Shown one piece after another: positions 8,344 to 16,349 of a stretch of DNA of 64,000 bases. The position numbers and the translations under genes were made by a program. The stretch is from Actinomycetes bacterium (lineage in GTDB: Bacteria; Actinomycetota; Acidimicrobiia; Acidimicrobiales; Ilumatobacteraceae), in the NCBI GenBank assembly GCA_025356335.1, contig JANXUF010000036.1, forward strand, positions 1-64,000, given 5' to 3'. The first letter of the stretch is position 1. Each line of letters opens with the position of its first letter. The notes under the pieces were generated by a model. The model saw only the letters and a program-made list of their open reading frames with translations. It searched no databases and was not told the DNA's origin.

Positions 8344-10730
8344 CAGACCTGCTCCGCATGGGCGAGAGCGACGTGTGTATCGACGCCAGAACCTACGGCG
8401 GTCCTCGCGCCGGCGCCGATTGCTCCCGGTTCTCTTCTCGTGGGGGCAGGTCCAGATCGCCGACGGCGCTTCTGCTGCTTCGCGGTGATCGATTGGCGGA
8501 TGCCGAGGACGATCGAGCGCACGAGGAGACCGATCAGACCACCGAGGATCGGCATCCACACCTTGCTATAGGAGTCGACCCGCAACGGCCAGATGGCAAA
8601 GCCCGCCACCGCACCGATGACGAACGCCGGCCCGAGTCGCTTGCCGACGGCCGCCCACTCCTTGCCGCGCGCCTGGCGCAGCCAGTTGCCGAGGTGACGC
8701 AACATCTCCTGGAACGCCGGTGCGATCCCATTCGGGTTGCTGATGGCCGTGAATACCAGTGCGGCCCCGCCGAGGACCGTCACATATCGATCGATGCTCG
8801 TGCCCTTGAGGAAGTAGTTGCTCGTCGCCGTGATGATGCCGGCCGGGGCGAGCAGACCGCCGACGATCGCACCGTTCACCGACGTGATACCGCCTAGGTA
8901 GGCAAAGGCGAGGAAGGCGAGGCTCGACTGATAGACGAAGTTGGCCGACGACACGTCGTTCTGCTTGAACGCCAGCATCACCCCACCGATGCCGGCGATC
9001 CCGGCGCCGATGCCGAAGGCGAGGAGCTTGGTGCGGGCGACGTTGATGCCGGCGGCGGCGGCGGCGCGCTCGTTGGCGCGCACGGCGAGGAACCGTCGCC
9101 CGGTGCCGTTGCGGCGCACGTTCGAGACCGCCACGGCACAGAGCACCAGCACGATCATGACGAAGATGGCGAACGCCGGCCTGTCCGTCAGGCCCTTACT
9201 GCCGAGCGATGCCAGGCTGATCCCGAAGAAGCTTGCAGGGCGGACATTCGCCGGCGCACCGGCGCTGAGGTCAGTCGCCGACTGATTCTCGAAGTACAGC
9301 GTCTGCAGGGATATGGCGGCGGCGACCGTGACGACCGCCAGCTGGACGCCGCGTATCCGAACGGCGGGCAGGCCGACGAGCACACCGACGACCACGGCGG
9401 CGATGACGCCGAGCAGACCGGCGACGGGCCACGGAAGTCCGGGCCCGCTGACCGGGAACGGGTTGCTGGCGGTCGTCGCTCCGTGGGCCATCATCCGCGC
9501 CATGAAAAATGCGGCGATACCGGCGAGCGACATCTGCGCCAATGAGATCTGGCCGACGTAGCCCGTCACGACCACCATCGAGAGCATCAGAATCGCGGCG
9601 ATCAGCGATGTCGAAAGGGCGAATGCGAATACCGTCCGCGACCCGCTGTTCTGGAACACGAACGCCGCGCCGATCACGACGAGCGCCCAGATCACCGTGT
9701 GCTGCGGGATCCGCACCGGTCGCGGCGACAACGGCAGGCGCTTCTCCTCGAGCGAGCCGCGCTGCGGCAGGCTCTTGCCACGCAGGAACAGGACGAGCAC
9801 GATCACCGCGAGCGGCACGACGTCACGTGCTCCGGAGCGCAGGAACTCGGGGAACCAGCTGCGAGTCGAGTACAGACCGAGCAGCGATTGGACCGCCCCG
9901 AGGGCGAGACCGCCCCACATTGCGACCATGATCGAGCGCAGGCCGCCGATCAGCGCTGCGCCGAGCGCACCGACGACCAGCGCACTCAGCCCGACGGGGG
10001 TGAGTGAGCCCTGGATCGGCCCGACGATGATCGCTGCGGCGGTGGCGACGACGGAGGCGATGACCCAGTTCATCGCCGCCAGGAACTGCGGCGAATAGCC
10101 GAGGAGCACCGCTCCCTTCTCGTTGCCCGCCGCACCACGCGTGGCGAGTCCGAACTGGGTGTACTTGAAGATCGCCCACAGCGTGACGCCCATCAGTACG
10201 GAGATGCCGACTGCCCAGAGCGCGCCCTCCGGGTACGTCTTGCCGAGACCGAGGAAGTTCCTCACCGCCGAGTCCGGCACGATGCTCGACGCCTGGCGGT
10301 TACCACCACCGAAGTTGAGCTGGGCGACGCCCTGGAGGTAGAGCATGACGCCGACCGAGGCGACGACCTTACCGAGAGCCGCCGAGTTGCGCAGCGGCCG
10401 AAAAACGAGGAAGTGGGCGAGCAGCCCGATCAGCACGGCCATGGCGATCGCCAACACGAAGGCGACGGGCGTCGGCACGCCCTTGTCCGAGAGCTTGATG
10501 GACACCGGCACATTCAGCCAGTGCGTCGGCAGGAAGTCGACCCAGGGCAGACGCAGATGGCCGTTACGTCGCGCCTCGTCGAACGTGAACACCCCGTACA
10601 TCGCGAACGCGCCGTGGGCGAAGTTGATCACCCCGGAGCCGCGGTAGACGATGACCAGGCCGCTGCCGAGCATCGCATACAACGCTCCGAGCCCGAGGCC
10701 GACCAACAGGAAGAAGATCAGATCCTTCAC
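8343..10730 (-). CDS. LivH-LivM fused ABC permease
   Basis: A 795-residue inner-membrane protein joining two normally separate permeases. Residues 1 to about 320 are LivH-like (GLGLGALYAMLGSGLVIVYRG, then VINFAHGAFAMYG). Residues from about 345 to 660 are LivM-like (MVVVTGYVGQISLAQMSLAG, then AIVGGLLAPAGI). A further short membrane region (VIGAVAGFAIWPLRV) and a basic tail follow. Start is GTG with only a weak ribosome binding site. It lies downstream of the substrate-binding lipoprotein gene, separated by an intrinsic terminator, and is co-translated with livG. Confidence 0.92.
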   Translation of the reverse strand: MKDLIFFLLVGLGLGALYAMLGSGLVIVYRGSGVINFAHGAFAMYGVFTFDEARRNGHLRLPWVDFLPTHWLNVPVSIKLSDKGVPTPVAFVLAIAMAVLIGLLAHFLVFRPLRNSAALGKVVASVGVMLYLQGVAQLNFGGGNRQASSIVPDSAVRNFLGLGKTYPEGALWAVGISVLMGVTLWAIFKYTQFGLATRGAAGNEKGAVLLGYSPQFLAAMNWVIASVVATAAAIIVGPIQGSLTPVGLSALVVGALGAALIGGLRSIMVAMWGGLALGAVQSLLGLYSTRSWFPEFLRSGARDVVPLAVIVLVLFLRGKSLPQRGSLEEKRLPLSPRPVRIPQHTVIWALVVIGAAFVFQNSGSRTVFAFALSTSLIAAILMLSMVVVTGYVGQISLAQMSLAGIAAFFMARMMAHGATTASNPFPVSGPGLPWPVAGLLGVIAAVVVGVLVGLPAVRIRGVQLAVVTVAAAISLQTLYFENQSATDLSAGAPANVRPASFFGISLASLGSKGLTDRPAFAIFVMIVLVLCAVAVSNVRRNGTGRRFLAVRANERAAAAAGINVARTKLLAFGIGAGIAGIGGVMLAFKQNDVSSANFVYQSSLAFLAFAYLGGITSVNGAIVGGLLAPAGIITATSNYFLKGTSIDRYVTVLGGAALVFTAISNPNGIAPAFQEMLRHLGNWLRQARGKEWAAVGKRLGPAFVIGAVAGFAIWPLRVDSYSKVWMPILGGLIGLLVRSIVLGIRQSITAKQQKRRRRSGPAPTRREPGAIGAGARTAVGSGVDTHVALAHAEQV

Positions 10731-10779
10731 TGACGACTCACTTGTCCCTTCGTAGATCCATTCGCTGTGCCGAAAAACC

Positions 10780-10816
10780 CGGGTACGGGTGTCGAAGCGC
10801 TCGACACCCGTACCCG
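10780..10816 (-). terminator. Intrinsic terminator after the ABC lipoprotein gene
   Basis: A perfect 16-base stem (CGGGTACGGGTGTCGA and its complement) encloses a 5-base loop at 10796-10800. Read on the minus strand it is followed by GGGTTTTTC, so it has the stem plus U-tract of a Rho-independent terminator. It sits between the binding-protein gene (ends 10862) and the permease gene (starts 10730). It should stop most transcripts and leave the permease and ATPases less expressed than the lipoprotein. Confidence 0.85.
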
Positions 10817-10861
10817 TAGGGGCTCCGGCGACACGTCAGCCCCCGGAGCATGCCTGCCTGA

Positions 10862-12475
10862 TCAGGGCCCAGGCTTGATCACTGTCCCGGCGACCAGGTC
10901 GATGCCGGAGAAGCGGGGGATCACCGGCACGAGTTGCGTACCGTCCCACTTGGAAGCGCTGACCTCTGAGTTGCAGACCGCGACGTACGGCGGCGGTGCT
11001 GTCGAGCACGACAGCGGCGTCGAGCCGAACAGGTGCTGATCGTTCGTCTTGGAGTACGCCGCAGAGAGCGCCGCCTGGGTCAGCGTTCCGCCATCGACGA
11101 CGACCTTGCTGGCCATCTCCCAGAGCGACATCACGCCGGTGAAGCCCTGCGTGCCGAAGCCCTTGGTGAGCGACGCCTGATCGATGCCGAACTTCGCTCC
11201 CTTCGTCTGGTACGTCGTTGCCTCGAACTTGTCGCGGACGTCCTTGATCGTCTTCGGATCGTTGAGCAACGCTCCGGACGCTCCGACGAAATAGACGCCC
11301 TTGGCGAGAGGACCTGCGGCCTTCATCGCGTCGAAGTCGATACACGAACCGGACATCACCAGCGGGATCGCGTCCGGTGTCCAACCGAGCCGGCCGAGGC
11401 CGTTGACGAAGTTCCAACAGTCGGCACCCTGCGCCGAAAAGATGATGCCGTTCGGCTTGAAGTCGAGGATCTGGGTGACTGCCGGCGTGATGTCTGGTGT
11501 TGCCGGCTTGATCGGCACACCGAGATACGTCAGGCCAGGAATACTGCCTGCTACCTTCGACGTTCCCTTGACCGAGCCGTTGAGCACATCCATCGGCTTG
11601 GCTTCGAGGTCGTAGTAGCACACCTTGCCGGGCGGCGTGTCGGCCCACGGAATGCCGACCTTCGTCGCTTTGAGTTCACCGGTCACGAACTTGACGAGAC
11701 CGGTGTGTGCGCCGAGGCAACCACCGCCGCCACCGATCGCAAAAACTCCAGGCGATGTGAAGTCGCCGACCGTGACCGGCGTGATGACGATGACCGGCGT
11801 CTTCGCTGCGGCGTAGATCGGGAACTGGTTACCGAAGAAGTTGATGCTCGAGAAGACCGCGAACGGGCTCTTCGTCAACAGTTCGTTGGCGCAGCGCTGC
11901 GAGTCGTCCGGCGTGATCGCCATCTTGCAGATCTCGAGCTTGATCGGCCGTCCGGGCTTGCCGTTCTGGATGTCCGCACCGAGCCCACCCAGTTCGTTGT
12001 TGACGTAGTCCGCCGCAGCCTTCGCAGCGATGCTGAATTCCGGGAAACTCCCGTTGGGGTCGCCCTCCGGGTTCTGGAAACCGATCACGATCGGGTCACC
12101 AACAGCCTTCAGCGGCTTCTTGTCGGCACACGTCAGATCGGAGATGAAGCGCCCGGCCCCCTGACCGGAATCCTTGTCGACCGATGCGTCGATCGCCGGG
12201 CATCCGGCGGTGCCGCTCGTCCCGGTGGCGGCGCTCGTCCCGGTGGCGGCGCTCGTCGCCGTCGCCCCGGTCGTTGCGCCGGCAGGGTTGGTGGCCCCAG
12301 CGGTGGTGGCCGATGCAGCGGTGGTGGCCGATGCAGCAGTGGTCGCCGATGCCACGGTCGTCGCCGTCGAATCGGACTTCTTGGTGTTGCTGCTGCCGCA
12401 CGCTGCCGCGACCAGTGCTAACGCACTCGCCAAGACAACTCCACGCACGAGACGCGAACTGGATCGAACCGTCAC
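10862..12475 (-). CDS. ABC transporter substrate-binding lipoprotein (LivJ-like)
   Basis: A 537-residue periplasmic-binding-protein-type lipoprotein. GTG at 12475 is chosen because GAGGGG lies 8 bases upstream and it gives a clean signal peptide (MTVRSSSRLVRG, a hydrophobic core, then lipobox VAAAC). A Thr/Ala-rich linker of tandem SATTAA-like units (about residues 35-90) follows, then a type-I binding-protein core (VIGFQNPEGDPNG). It captures the substrate for the LivHM/G/F importer. An upstream ATG at 12520 is an alternative start but gives an unlikely N-terminus. Its first-gene position, with the AT-rich palindrome at 12540-12558, suggests regulation with the catabolic genes. Confidence 0.92.
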   Translation of the reverse strand: MTVRSSSRLVRGVVLASALALVAAACGSSNTKKSDSTATTVASATTAASATTAASATTAGATNPAGATTGATATSAATGTSAATGTSGTAGCPAIDASVDKDSGQGAGRFISDLTCADKKPLKAVGDPIVIGFQNPEGDPNGSFPEFSIAAKAAADYVNNELGGLGADIQNGKPGRPIKLEICKMAITPDDSQRCANELLTKSPFAVFSSINFFGNQFPIYAAAKTPVIVITPVTVGDFTSPGVFAIGGGGGCLGAHTGLVKFVTGELKATKVGIPWADTPPGKVCYYDLEAKPMDVLNGSVKGTSKVAGSIPGLTYLGVPIKPATPDITPAVTQILDFKPNGIIFSAQGADCWNFVNGLGRLGWTPDAIPLVMSGSCIDFDAMKAAGPLAKGVYFVGASGALLNDPKTIKDVRDKFEATTYQTKGAKFGIDQASLTKGFGTQGFTGVMSLWEMASKVVVDGGTLTQAALSAAYSKTNDQHLFGSTPLSCSTAPPPYVAVCNSEVSASKWDGTQLVPVIPRFSGIDLVAGTVIKPGP

Positions 12476-12539
12476 AGATGTTCCCCTCTTTCCCCCCAGG
12501 AATGCCGGCGACTCCGCCAACGACTGGCAGTCTGACAGG

Positions 12540-12560
12540 ATTGATCTGATCGGTCAATTA
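12540..12560. promoter_or_regulatory. Candidate TetR-type operator upstream of the ABC lipoprotein gene
   Basis: Arms ATTGATC (12540-12546) and GGTCAAT (12552-12558) form an imperfect inverted repeat in an AT-rich patch about 65 bases before the GTG start at 12475. It closely resembles the palindrome at 42713-42734 and the TTGATCAA core at 35566-35573. The binding protein is inferred, not shown. Confidence 0.5.
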
Positions 12561-12631
12561 TTTCGGTGCGATTTGCCCGGAATTCTTACAGACCGCACGT
12601 TTTGCAAAGATTTGCGGAGCGAACTCCTGAC

Positions 12632-12976
12632 CTATTCGGCACTCGAACGCTCGATGGCGCGCACGCCCCGCTTGTGGACGGTCGCATCGCCGGCGGCGCG
12701 CAACTGGCACGCCAGTCGTTCGGAGTGGTCCTCGGCACCGTCGCGCCAGCGCACGCTGCGCAAGCCTGCTAATTCGGTCGGCGTGTACGGCATCAGCCCA
12801 CGGCCGTCGATCACGCGCACGACGCAGCGGTTGCACTGCGCGTTGCCCTGACAGATCGTCGGCCAGTAGTAGCCGGCGCGCTGTGCTGCCGACATGAGCG
12901 TGTCGTTCTGACCGAGCTCGAAGACGACGCCGAGCGGCTCGACCAGGACTCGTGCGGTCGGCGCACGCTCAGCCAT
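12632..12976 (-). CDS. 2Fe-2S ferredoxin
   Basis: A 114-residue ferredoxin with the fold of plant/adrenodoxin-type proteins. Cluster ligands are C42, C48, C51 and C90; the C-x5-C-x2-C spacing is the adrenodoxin/putidaredoxin pattern rather than the plant C-x4-C-x2-C. ATG at 12976 gives MAERAPTARVLVEPLG and overlaps the end of the SnoaL-like gene (12969) by 8 bases. It is the only electron carrier found in the window and so is the likely donor to a P450 or Rieske oxygenase. No ferredoxin reductase was found. Confidence 0.9.
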   Translation of the reverse strand: MAERAPTARVLVEPLGVVFELGQNDTLMSAAQRAGYYWPTICQGNAQCNRCVVRVIDGRGLMPYTPTELAGLRSVRWRDGAEDHSERLACQLRAAGDATVHKRGVRAIERSSAE

Positions 12977-13463
12977 GACCGCCAGCGAGGCGCTCGGCGG
13001 TGTTCTGGAACTCCGCAGACAGGTCAGGTGCGCCGTGGTAGTGGACGAACAGTGATCGGCTGGAGAACCGCCATTTGCCATCGGTGTGGCGGAGGTATGC
13101 ATCGTCGTAGTGGGCGAGCAGCATTCCGCGCTCGCCGTTTGCCCGGCAGTAACGCTCGTCGACGAACCACCGGCCGACGGCGCGATCCCCATCGACCGTG
13201 TCGTGGTTGGCATCGCCGTTGTGCACCATTTGCACGACCGCCTTCATTCCTGCCATCGCCGAGCGCCAGAACTCGACGATCGCCGGTTTGCCATGCACCG
13301 GCCGTCCACGACCGAGATCCCAGGTGGCGTCATCTGCCCAGCAGTCGGCCCACTGCTCGCCGTCTCGCAGCACCACGGCCTCCGAGTAGCGATGGACGAG
13401 CCGTTGAATGGCGACGAGATCATCCGTGCCCAGCGGTGTTGCAGTGACGGCTCGATCGTTCAT
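12969..13463 (-). CDS. SnoaL/NTF2-like protein
   Basis: A 164-residue alpha+beta cone protein. The N-terminal helix LVAIQRLVHRYSEAVVLRD, followed by WADCWADDATWDLGRG, is the typical SnoaL-like start (small hydratase/isomerase fold, shared with ring-hydroxylating dioxygenase beta subunits). ATG at 13463 is used. It overlaps the ferredoxin gene, which suggests that they act together, perhaps with an oxygenase. Precise activity unknown. Confidence 0.85.
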   Translation of the reverse strand: MNDRAVTATPLGTDDLVAIQRLVHRYSEAVVLRDGEQWADCWADDATWDLGRGRPVHGKPAIVEFWRSAMAGMKAVVQMVHNGDANHDTVDGDRAVGRWFVDERYCRANGERGMLLAHYDDAYLRHTDGKWRFSSRSLFVHYHGAPDLSAEFQNTAERLAGGHG

Positions 13464-13491
13464 CACGTGGTGGTGTATCACACCACCGCGA

Positions 13492-13902
13492 TCATGCACC
13501 CAGCGAACGGGCGATTGCCCCGCTGTCGTGGTAGTCGACTTCACGGCGCACGCTGGCATCGTCGATTCGCAGCCATGTCATGCCCTCGCTGGCCCAACGC
13601 CTGCCGACGTTGTCTGCGCCGAAGCGCTCGGCGAGCGCTGCCGGAACCGTGGCACTCATCTCCCAGCTGAGGGCGACGCCCTCGTCGTTGAGCCAGAATT
13701 GTTGCGGCGCGAGCACGAGGTCCGACCATACGGAGATGCCGTTGGCGAAGAACCGGCGGATCGCCGGCCAGCCAACGTGCTCGCCGCCGACGATGTCATA
13801 GAGCACTGCGTCCGGTCGCATGAACTGCTCAGGTGCGTCGGCGTCGCCGCTGCTCCAGGCGGCGAACAGTTCCGTGGCGAGGGTGATTCGCGAGTCGGTC
13901 AT
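13492..13902 (-). CDS. SnoaL-like polyketide-cyclase-fold protein
   Basis: A 136-residue protein of the SnoaL/NTF2 family (LATELFAAWSSGDADAPEQF, then DAVLYDIVGGEHVGWPAI). Two ATGs lie in tandem at 13905 and 13902; AGGAG is five bases before the second, so 13902 is preferred. Different from, and only distantly similar to, the SnoaL protein encoded immediately downstream. Likely a small cyclase, isomerase or hydratase of the pathway, or an accessory oxygenase subunit. Confidence 0.85.
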   Translation of the reverse strand: MTDSRITLATELFAAWSSGDADAPEQFMRPDAVLYDIVGGEHVGWPAIRRFFANGISVWSDLVLAPQQFWLNDEGVALSWEMSATVPAALAERFGADNVGRRWASEGMTWLRIDDASVRREVDYHDSGAIARSLGA

Positions 13903-13913
13903 CATGTCTCCTG

Positions 13914-13955
13914 TGGTTGGTCGAATCGGTGGTTGGTCGAATCGGTGGTTGATCG
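13914..13955. repeat. 16-base tandem repeat, 2.6 copies
   Basis: The unit TGGTTGGTCGAATCGG occurs twice exactly (13914-13929 and 13930-13945), followed by a partial copy TGGTTGATCG. It fills the space between the phosphotransferase gene and the SnoaL gene start, so it could affect spacing or expression. It looks like a slipped-strand duplication. Confidence 0.9.
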
Positions 13956-13958
13956 CAC

Positions 13959-14888
13959 CTATGGGTGGTGGACAATGGCGACGAGTCGGCGAAGGAACAG
14001 CTGGTGAAGGGCCGTACCGATGATCGCCATATTGGGGGCCGGGTTGACTCCTCGTTCGAACAGGTCGAGACAGGTGCGGTTGGCACACGCCCCCTTGAAC
14101 AGATTGAACGCTTCCCAGTAGCGCCATCCGCGCTCGTCGAGCTCGAACCCGGCACGTTCGGCGAACAGCTCGATCCACGCCTCGCGCGGCATCGTCTGAG
14201 GCCCGCGCATCGTCAGGCAGAAGGCGAAGTCCTCCGCCGGATCCCCGAGATGGGCGAACTCCCAATCGGTGACGGCGACGACGGCACCGTCACGGTGGAC
14301 GAAGTTACCCGGGCCGGCGTCGCCGTGGACGATGGACAGTCGATCGAGTGGCGGAGCGTGATGCACGAGCCACGCGGCAGCCTCATCGATGAGTGGATCG
14401 TCGACGCCGGATGCCCTCCTGCAGATGCCGTGCCAGCGTTCGATCTGCATTCGCGTCGCCTCGGACGGTTCGCCGGGGACGAGGTCGAAACCGAAAGCCG
14501 TTCCATCGAGCAGGTGCAACTCGGCGAGCGAGTCGACGAACGCCATTGCGGTTCGCTGATCGATCTCGAGCTCGTTGCCCTCCTCATCACCCTCGATGAA
14601 CTCCATCACGAAAAATGGCCGGCCGATGACGTCGCCGCTGTCATCACCGCCGATGATCGGGGCGACCGGGTACCCGGCACTGTGGAGGCTGCGCATGACC
14701 CGGCACTCTTCGGTGCTGTCGGTGCCGAACACGCCGCCCTGCTCGACCCGGACGACGACGCGCTGGCCGGTGGTTGCCGACGCGCGGTACATCGCCCGCG
14801 AGTGGCCGACGCCGATCCGGCGCAGTGTGCCGCCGTCGAAGGACGGGTCGACATTGGTCGCCAGCCAGCGCATCAGTGCCTCATGCAT
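13959..14888 (-). CDS. APH/choline-kinase-family phosphotransferase
   Basis: A 309-residue kinase-fold protein. Brenner-type catalytic loop is IVHGDAGPGNFVH, followed by the metal-binding DWE in VAVTDWEFAHLGDPAED. The nucleotide-binding lobe contains VVVRVEQGG. Such phosphotransferases are frequent in actinobacterial lipid and CoA catabolism clusters, often next to acyl-CoA dehydrogenase genes; their substrate is usually unknown. ATG at 14888 overlaps the upstream gene end (14881) by 8 bases; ATG at 14912 is an alternative start. Confidence 0.88.
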   Translation of the reverse strand: MHEALMRWLATNVDPSFDGGTLRRIGVGHSRAMYRASATTGQRVVVRVEQGGVFGTDSTEECRVMRSLHSAGYPVAPIIGGDDSGDVIGRPFFVMEFIEGDEEGNELEIDQRTAMAFVDSLAELHLLDGTAFGFDLVPGEPSEATRMQIERWHGICRRASGVDDPLIDEAAAWLVHHAPPLDRLSIVHGDAGPGNFVHRDGAVVAVTDWEFAHLGDPAEDFAFCLTMRGPQTMPREAWIELFAERAGFELDERGWRYWEAFNLFKGACANRTCLDLFERGVNPAPNMAIIGTALHQLFLRRLVAIVHHP

Positions 14889-15321
14889 CACGTAGGCGTC
14901 CTCTGAATGCATCGATCAGCGGCATGGTCGATGCCAGTTCTTCGTCGAGTTGTTCGACGAGTACGGGGTGGAGCACGGCACGGACCTGGTCTGCGGCGAT
15001 GTCGGAGCGCCCGACCGACGCAACCAGAGCAGCGGAGGCGATCGCCAACGGTTCGCCGGGCCCCGACGCGACGACGATGTCGTTCGCCGCCAGCCGGTCC
15101 AACGCCGCCTGCAGTTCGGCGAGCCTGCGCCGGCCGGGATCCGGCAGACGCTTCGACGCATGTTCGACGATGCCGATCAGCTGAACGACCGACGTGCGCA
15201 CGGCGTCGTCGGCACCGCCCGCATCACTGGTCCCACCGTCGAGCGCCGGCATCACGACGGTACGCAGTGTCGACGACACCGACACGAGGATCGCCGCTTC
15301 ACTGGCCCGTTCGGTGCTCAA
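14881..15321 (-). CDS. Hypothetical protein, helical, cotranscribed with phosphotransferase
   Basis: A 146-residue mostly alpha-helical protein with no motif I recognise. A longer frame continues upstream, but TTG at 15321 overlaps the epimerase stop as TTGA and gives MSTERASEAAILVSVSS, so this start is inferred. It lies between the epimerase and the phosphotransferase genes, overlapping both, and so probably assists that phosphotransferase. The family is commonly seen beside APH-like genes in actinobacteria as far as I recall; function unknown. Confidence 0.65.
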   Translation of the reverse strand: MSTERASEAAILVSVSSTLRTVVMPALDGGTSDAGGADDAVRTSVVQLIGIVEHASKRLPDPGRRRLAELQAALDRLAANDIVVASGPGEPLAIASAALVASVGRSDIAADQVRAVLHPVLVEQLDEELASTMPLIDAFRGRLRDA

Positions 15322-16349
15322 CGACGGACCGCCGGACCAGGCGCCAGTTGCTCGGCGGCGACGGCTTCTGCGGCGAAGTCCCAACTGGCGTGCCAGACAG
15401 GATCGGCGAGGGCATGGTCGAGATCTGCCCAGCCCTGATCACAGAACCATCGGTAGGTGTCGCGGTGGCCGGATTCGAAGCCGAACGTCGGTTGGAATCC
15501 GAGCAGCCGACGAGCCTTGTCGGTGCTCAACACGGCGTGGTGGCGATCAGAGAAGAGGTGGCAGAAAACCCGGCCCGGAAGTCCGCTGAGGCTGCTGTGC
15601 GGCACCATACGCACATCGGCGTCGATACCGACGATCGCCGACAGCACGTCGATGTAGCGGCGGCTGGTCACCGCCTCGGCGGTGACGTTGAACACCTCAC
15701 CGAGTGCAGCAGGCTGCCCGATGGTGGCGATCATCAGGGCGACGAGGTCGACGACGTGTCCGTAGGAGCCGGCGACGAGACCCTCGTGCGGCAGCAGGAT
15801 CGGCAGGTGCCGCAGCAGACGAAGGAACATCGGCGTCTCCATGTCGTAGATGTTGTTGTACGGCCCGTAGATCGCCGCGGGACGGACAACGGTGACCGGG
15901 AACCCGGTACGGCGGTGACGGTCGAGCATCGCCGCCTCTGCCATCGCCTTGAACCCGCCGTAGGTGCTCGGCCCCGAGGCGTCCGTCGGCATCTCCTCGG
16001 TCCACGGCATCACCCCGACCCGATGTTGGTCGTAGGCCATGATCGAACTGACGTACACGTAGTGTCCGACCGAGCCGTCGACGAGGTCGAGCAGATCGTC
16101 GACATCGCTTCCGCCTGCCGCCATCACGAACCCGGAGACGTCGAAGATCGCGTCCCACGTACTGGTGTCGAGCGCGGCGCGCATCGACTGGCGATCGGTG
16201 CGATCGGCGACGAGGTGCTGCACGCCGCCTGGCAGTTCACTCGGCGTTCGCCCACGATTGAGCACGGTCACCTGATGGCCACCGGCGACGAGCATCTCGA
16301 CGAGGCGACGACCGACGAACACGGATCCGCCGAGGACGAGCGTGTTCAT
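15318..16349 (-). CDS. NAD-dependent epimerase/dehydratase
   Basis: A 343-residue extended-SDR protein. ATG at 16349 (MNTLVLGGSVFVG) overlaps the upstream stop as ATGA. The Rossmann glycine motif is GGSVFVG, Tyr-Lys is in STYGGFKAMAE (YxxxK), and VVRPAAIYGPYNN is typical of nucleotide-sugar epimerase relatives. In this setting it may be a hydroxysteroid- or terpenoid-type dehydrogenase rather than a sugar enzyme; sequence does not decide. Middle gene of an overlapping minus-strand set. Confidence 0.88.
   Translation of the reverse strand: MNTLVLGGSVFVGRRLVEMLVAGGHQVTVLNRGRTPSELPGGVQHLVADRTDRQSMRAALDTSTWDAIFDVSGFVMAAGGSDVDDLLDLVDGSVGHYVYVSSIMAYDQHRVGVMPWTEEMPTDASGPSTYGGFKAMAEAAMLDRHRRTGFPVTVVRPAAIYGPYNNIYDMETPMFLRLLRHLPILLPHEGLVAGSYGHVVDLVALMIATIGQPAALGEVFNVTAEAVTSRRYIDVLSAIVGIDADVRMVPHSSLSGLPGRVFCHLFSDRHHAVLSTDKARRLLGFQPTFGFESGHRDTYRWFCDQGWADLDHALADPVWHASWDFAAEAVAAEQLAPGPAVRR

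Noticed and set aside
12477-12520. ATG at 12520 as start of the ABC lipoprotein
   Set aside because: It would add a non-signal head before the signal peptide, while GTG at 12475 has a good ribosome binding site.
13914-13955. Short tandem repeats considered as a CRISPR array
   Set aside because: Units are directly adjacent with no unique spacers, and no cas gene is present.
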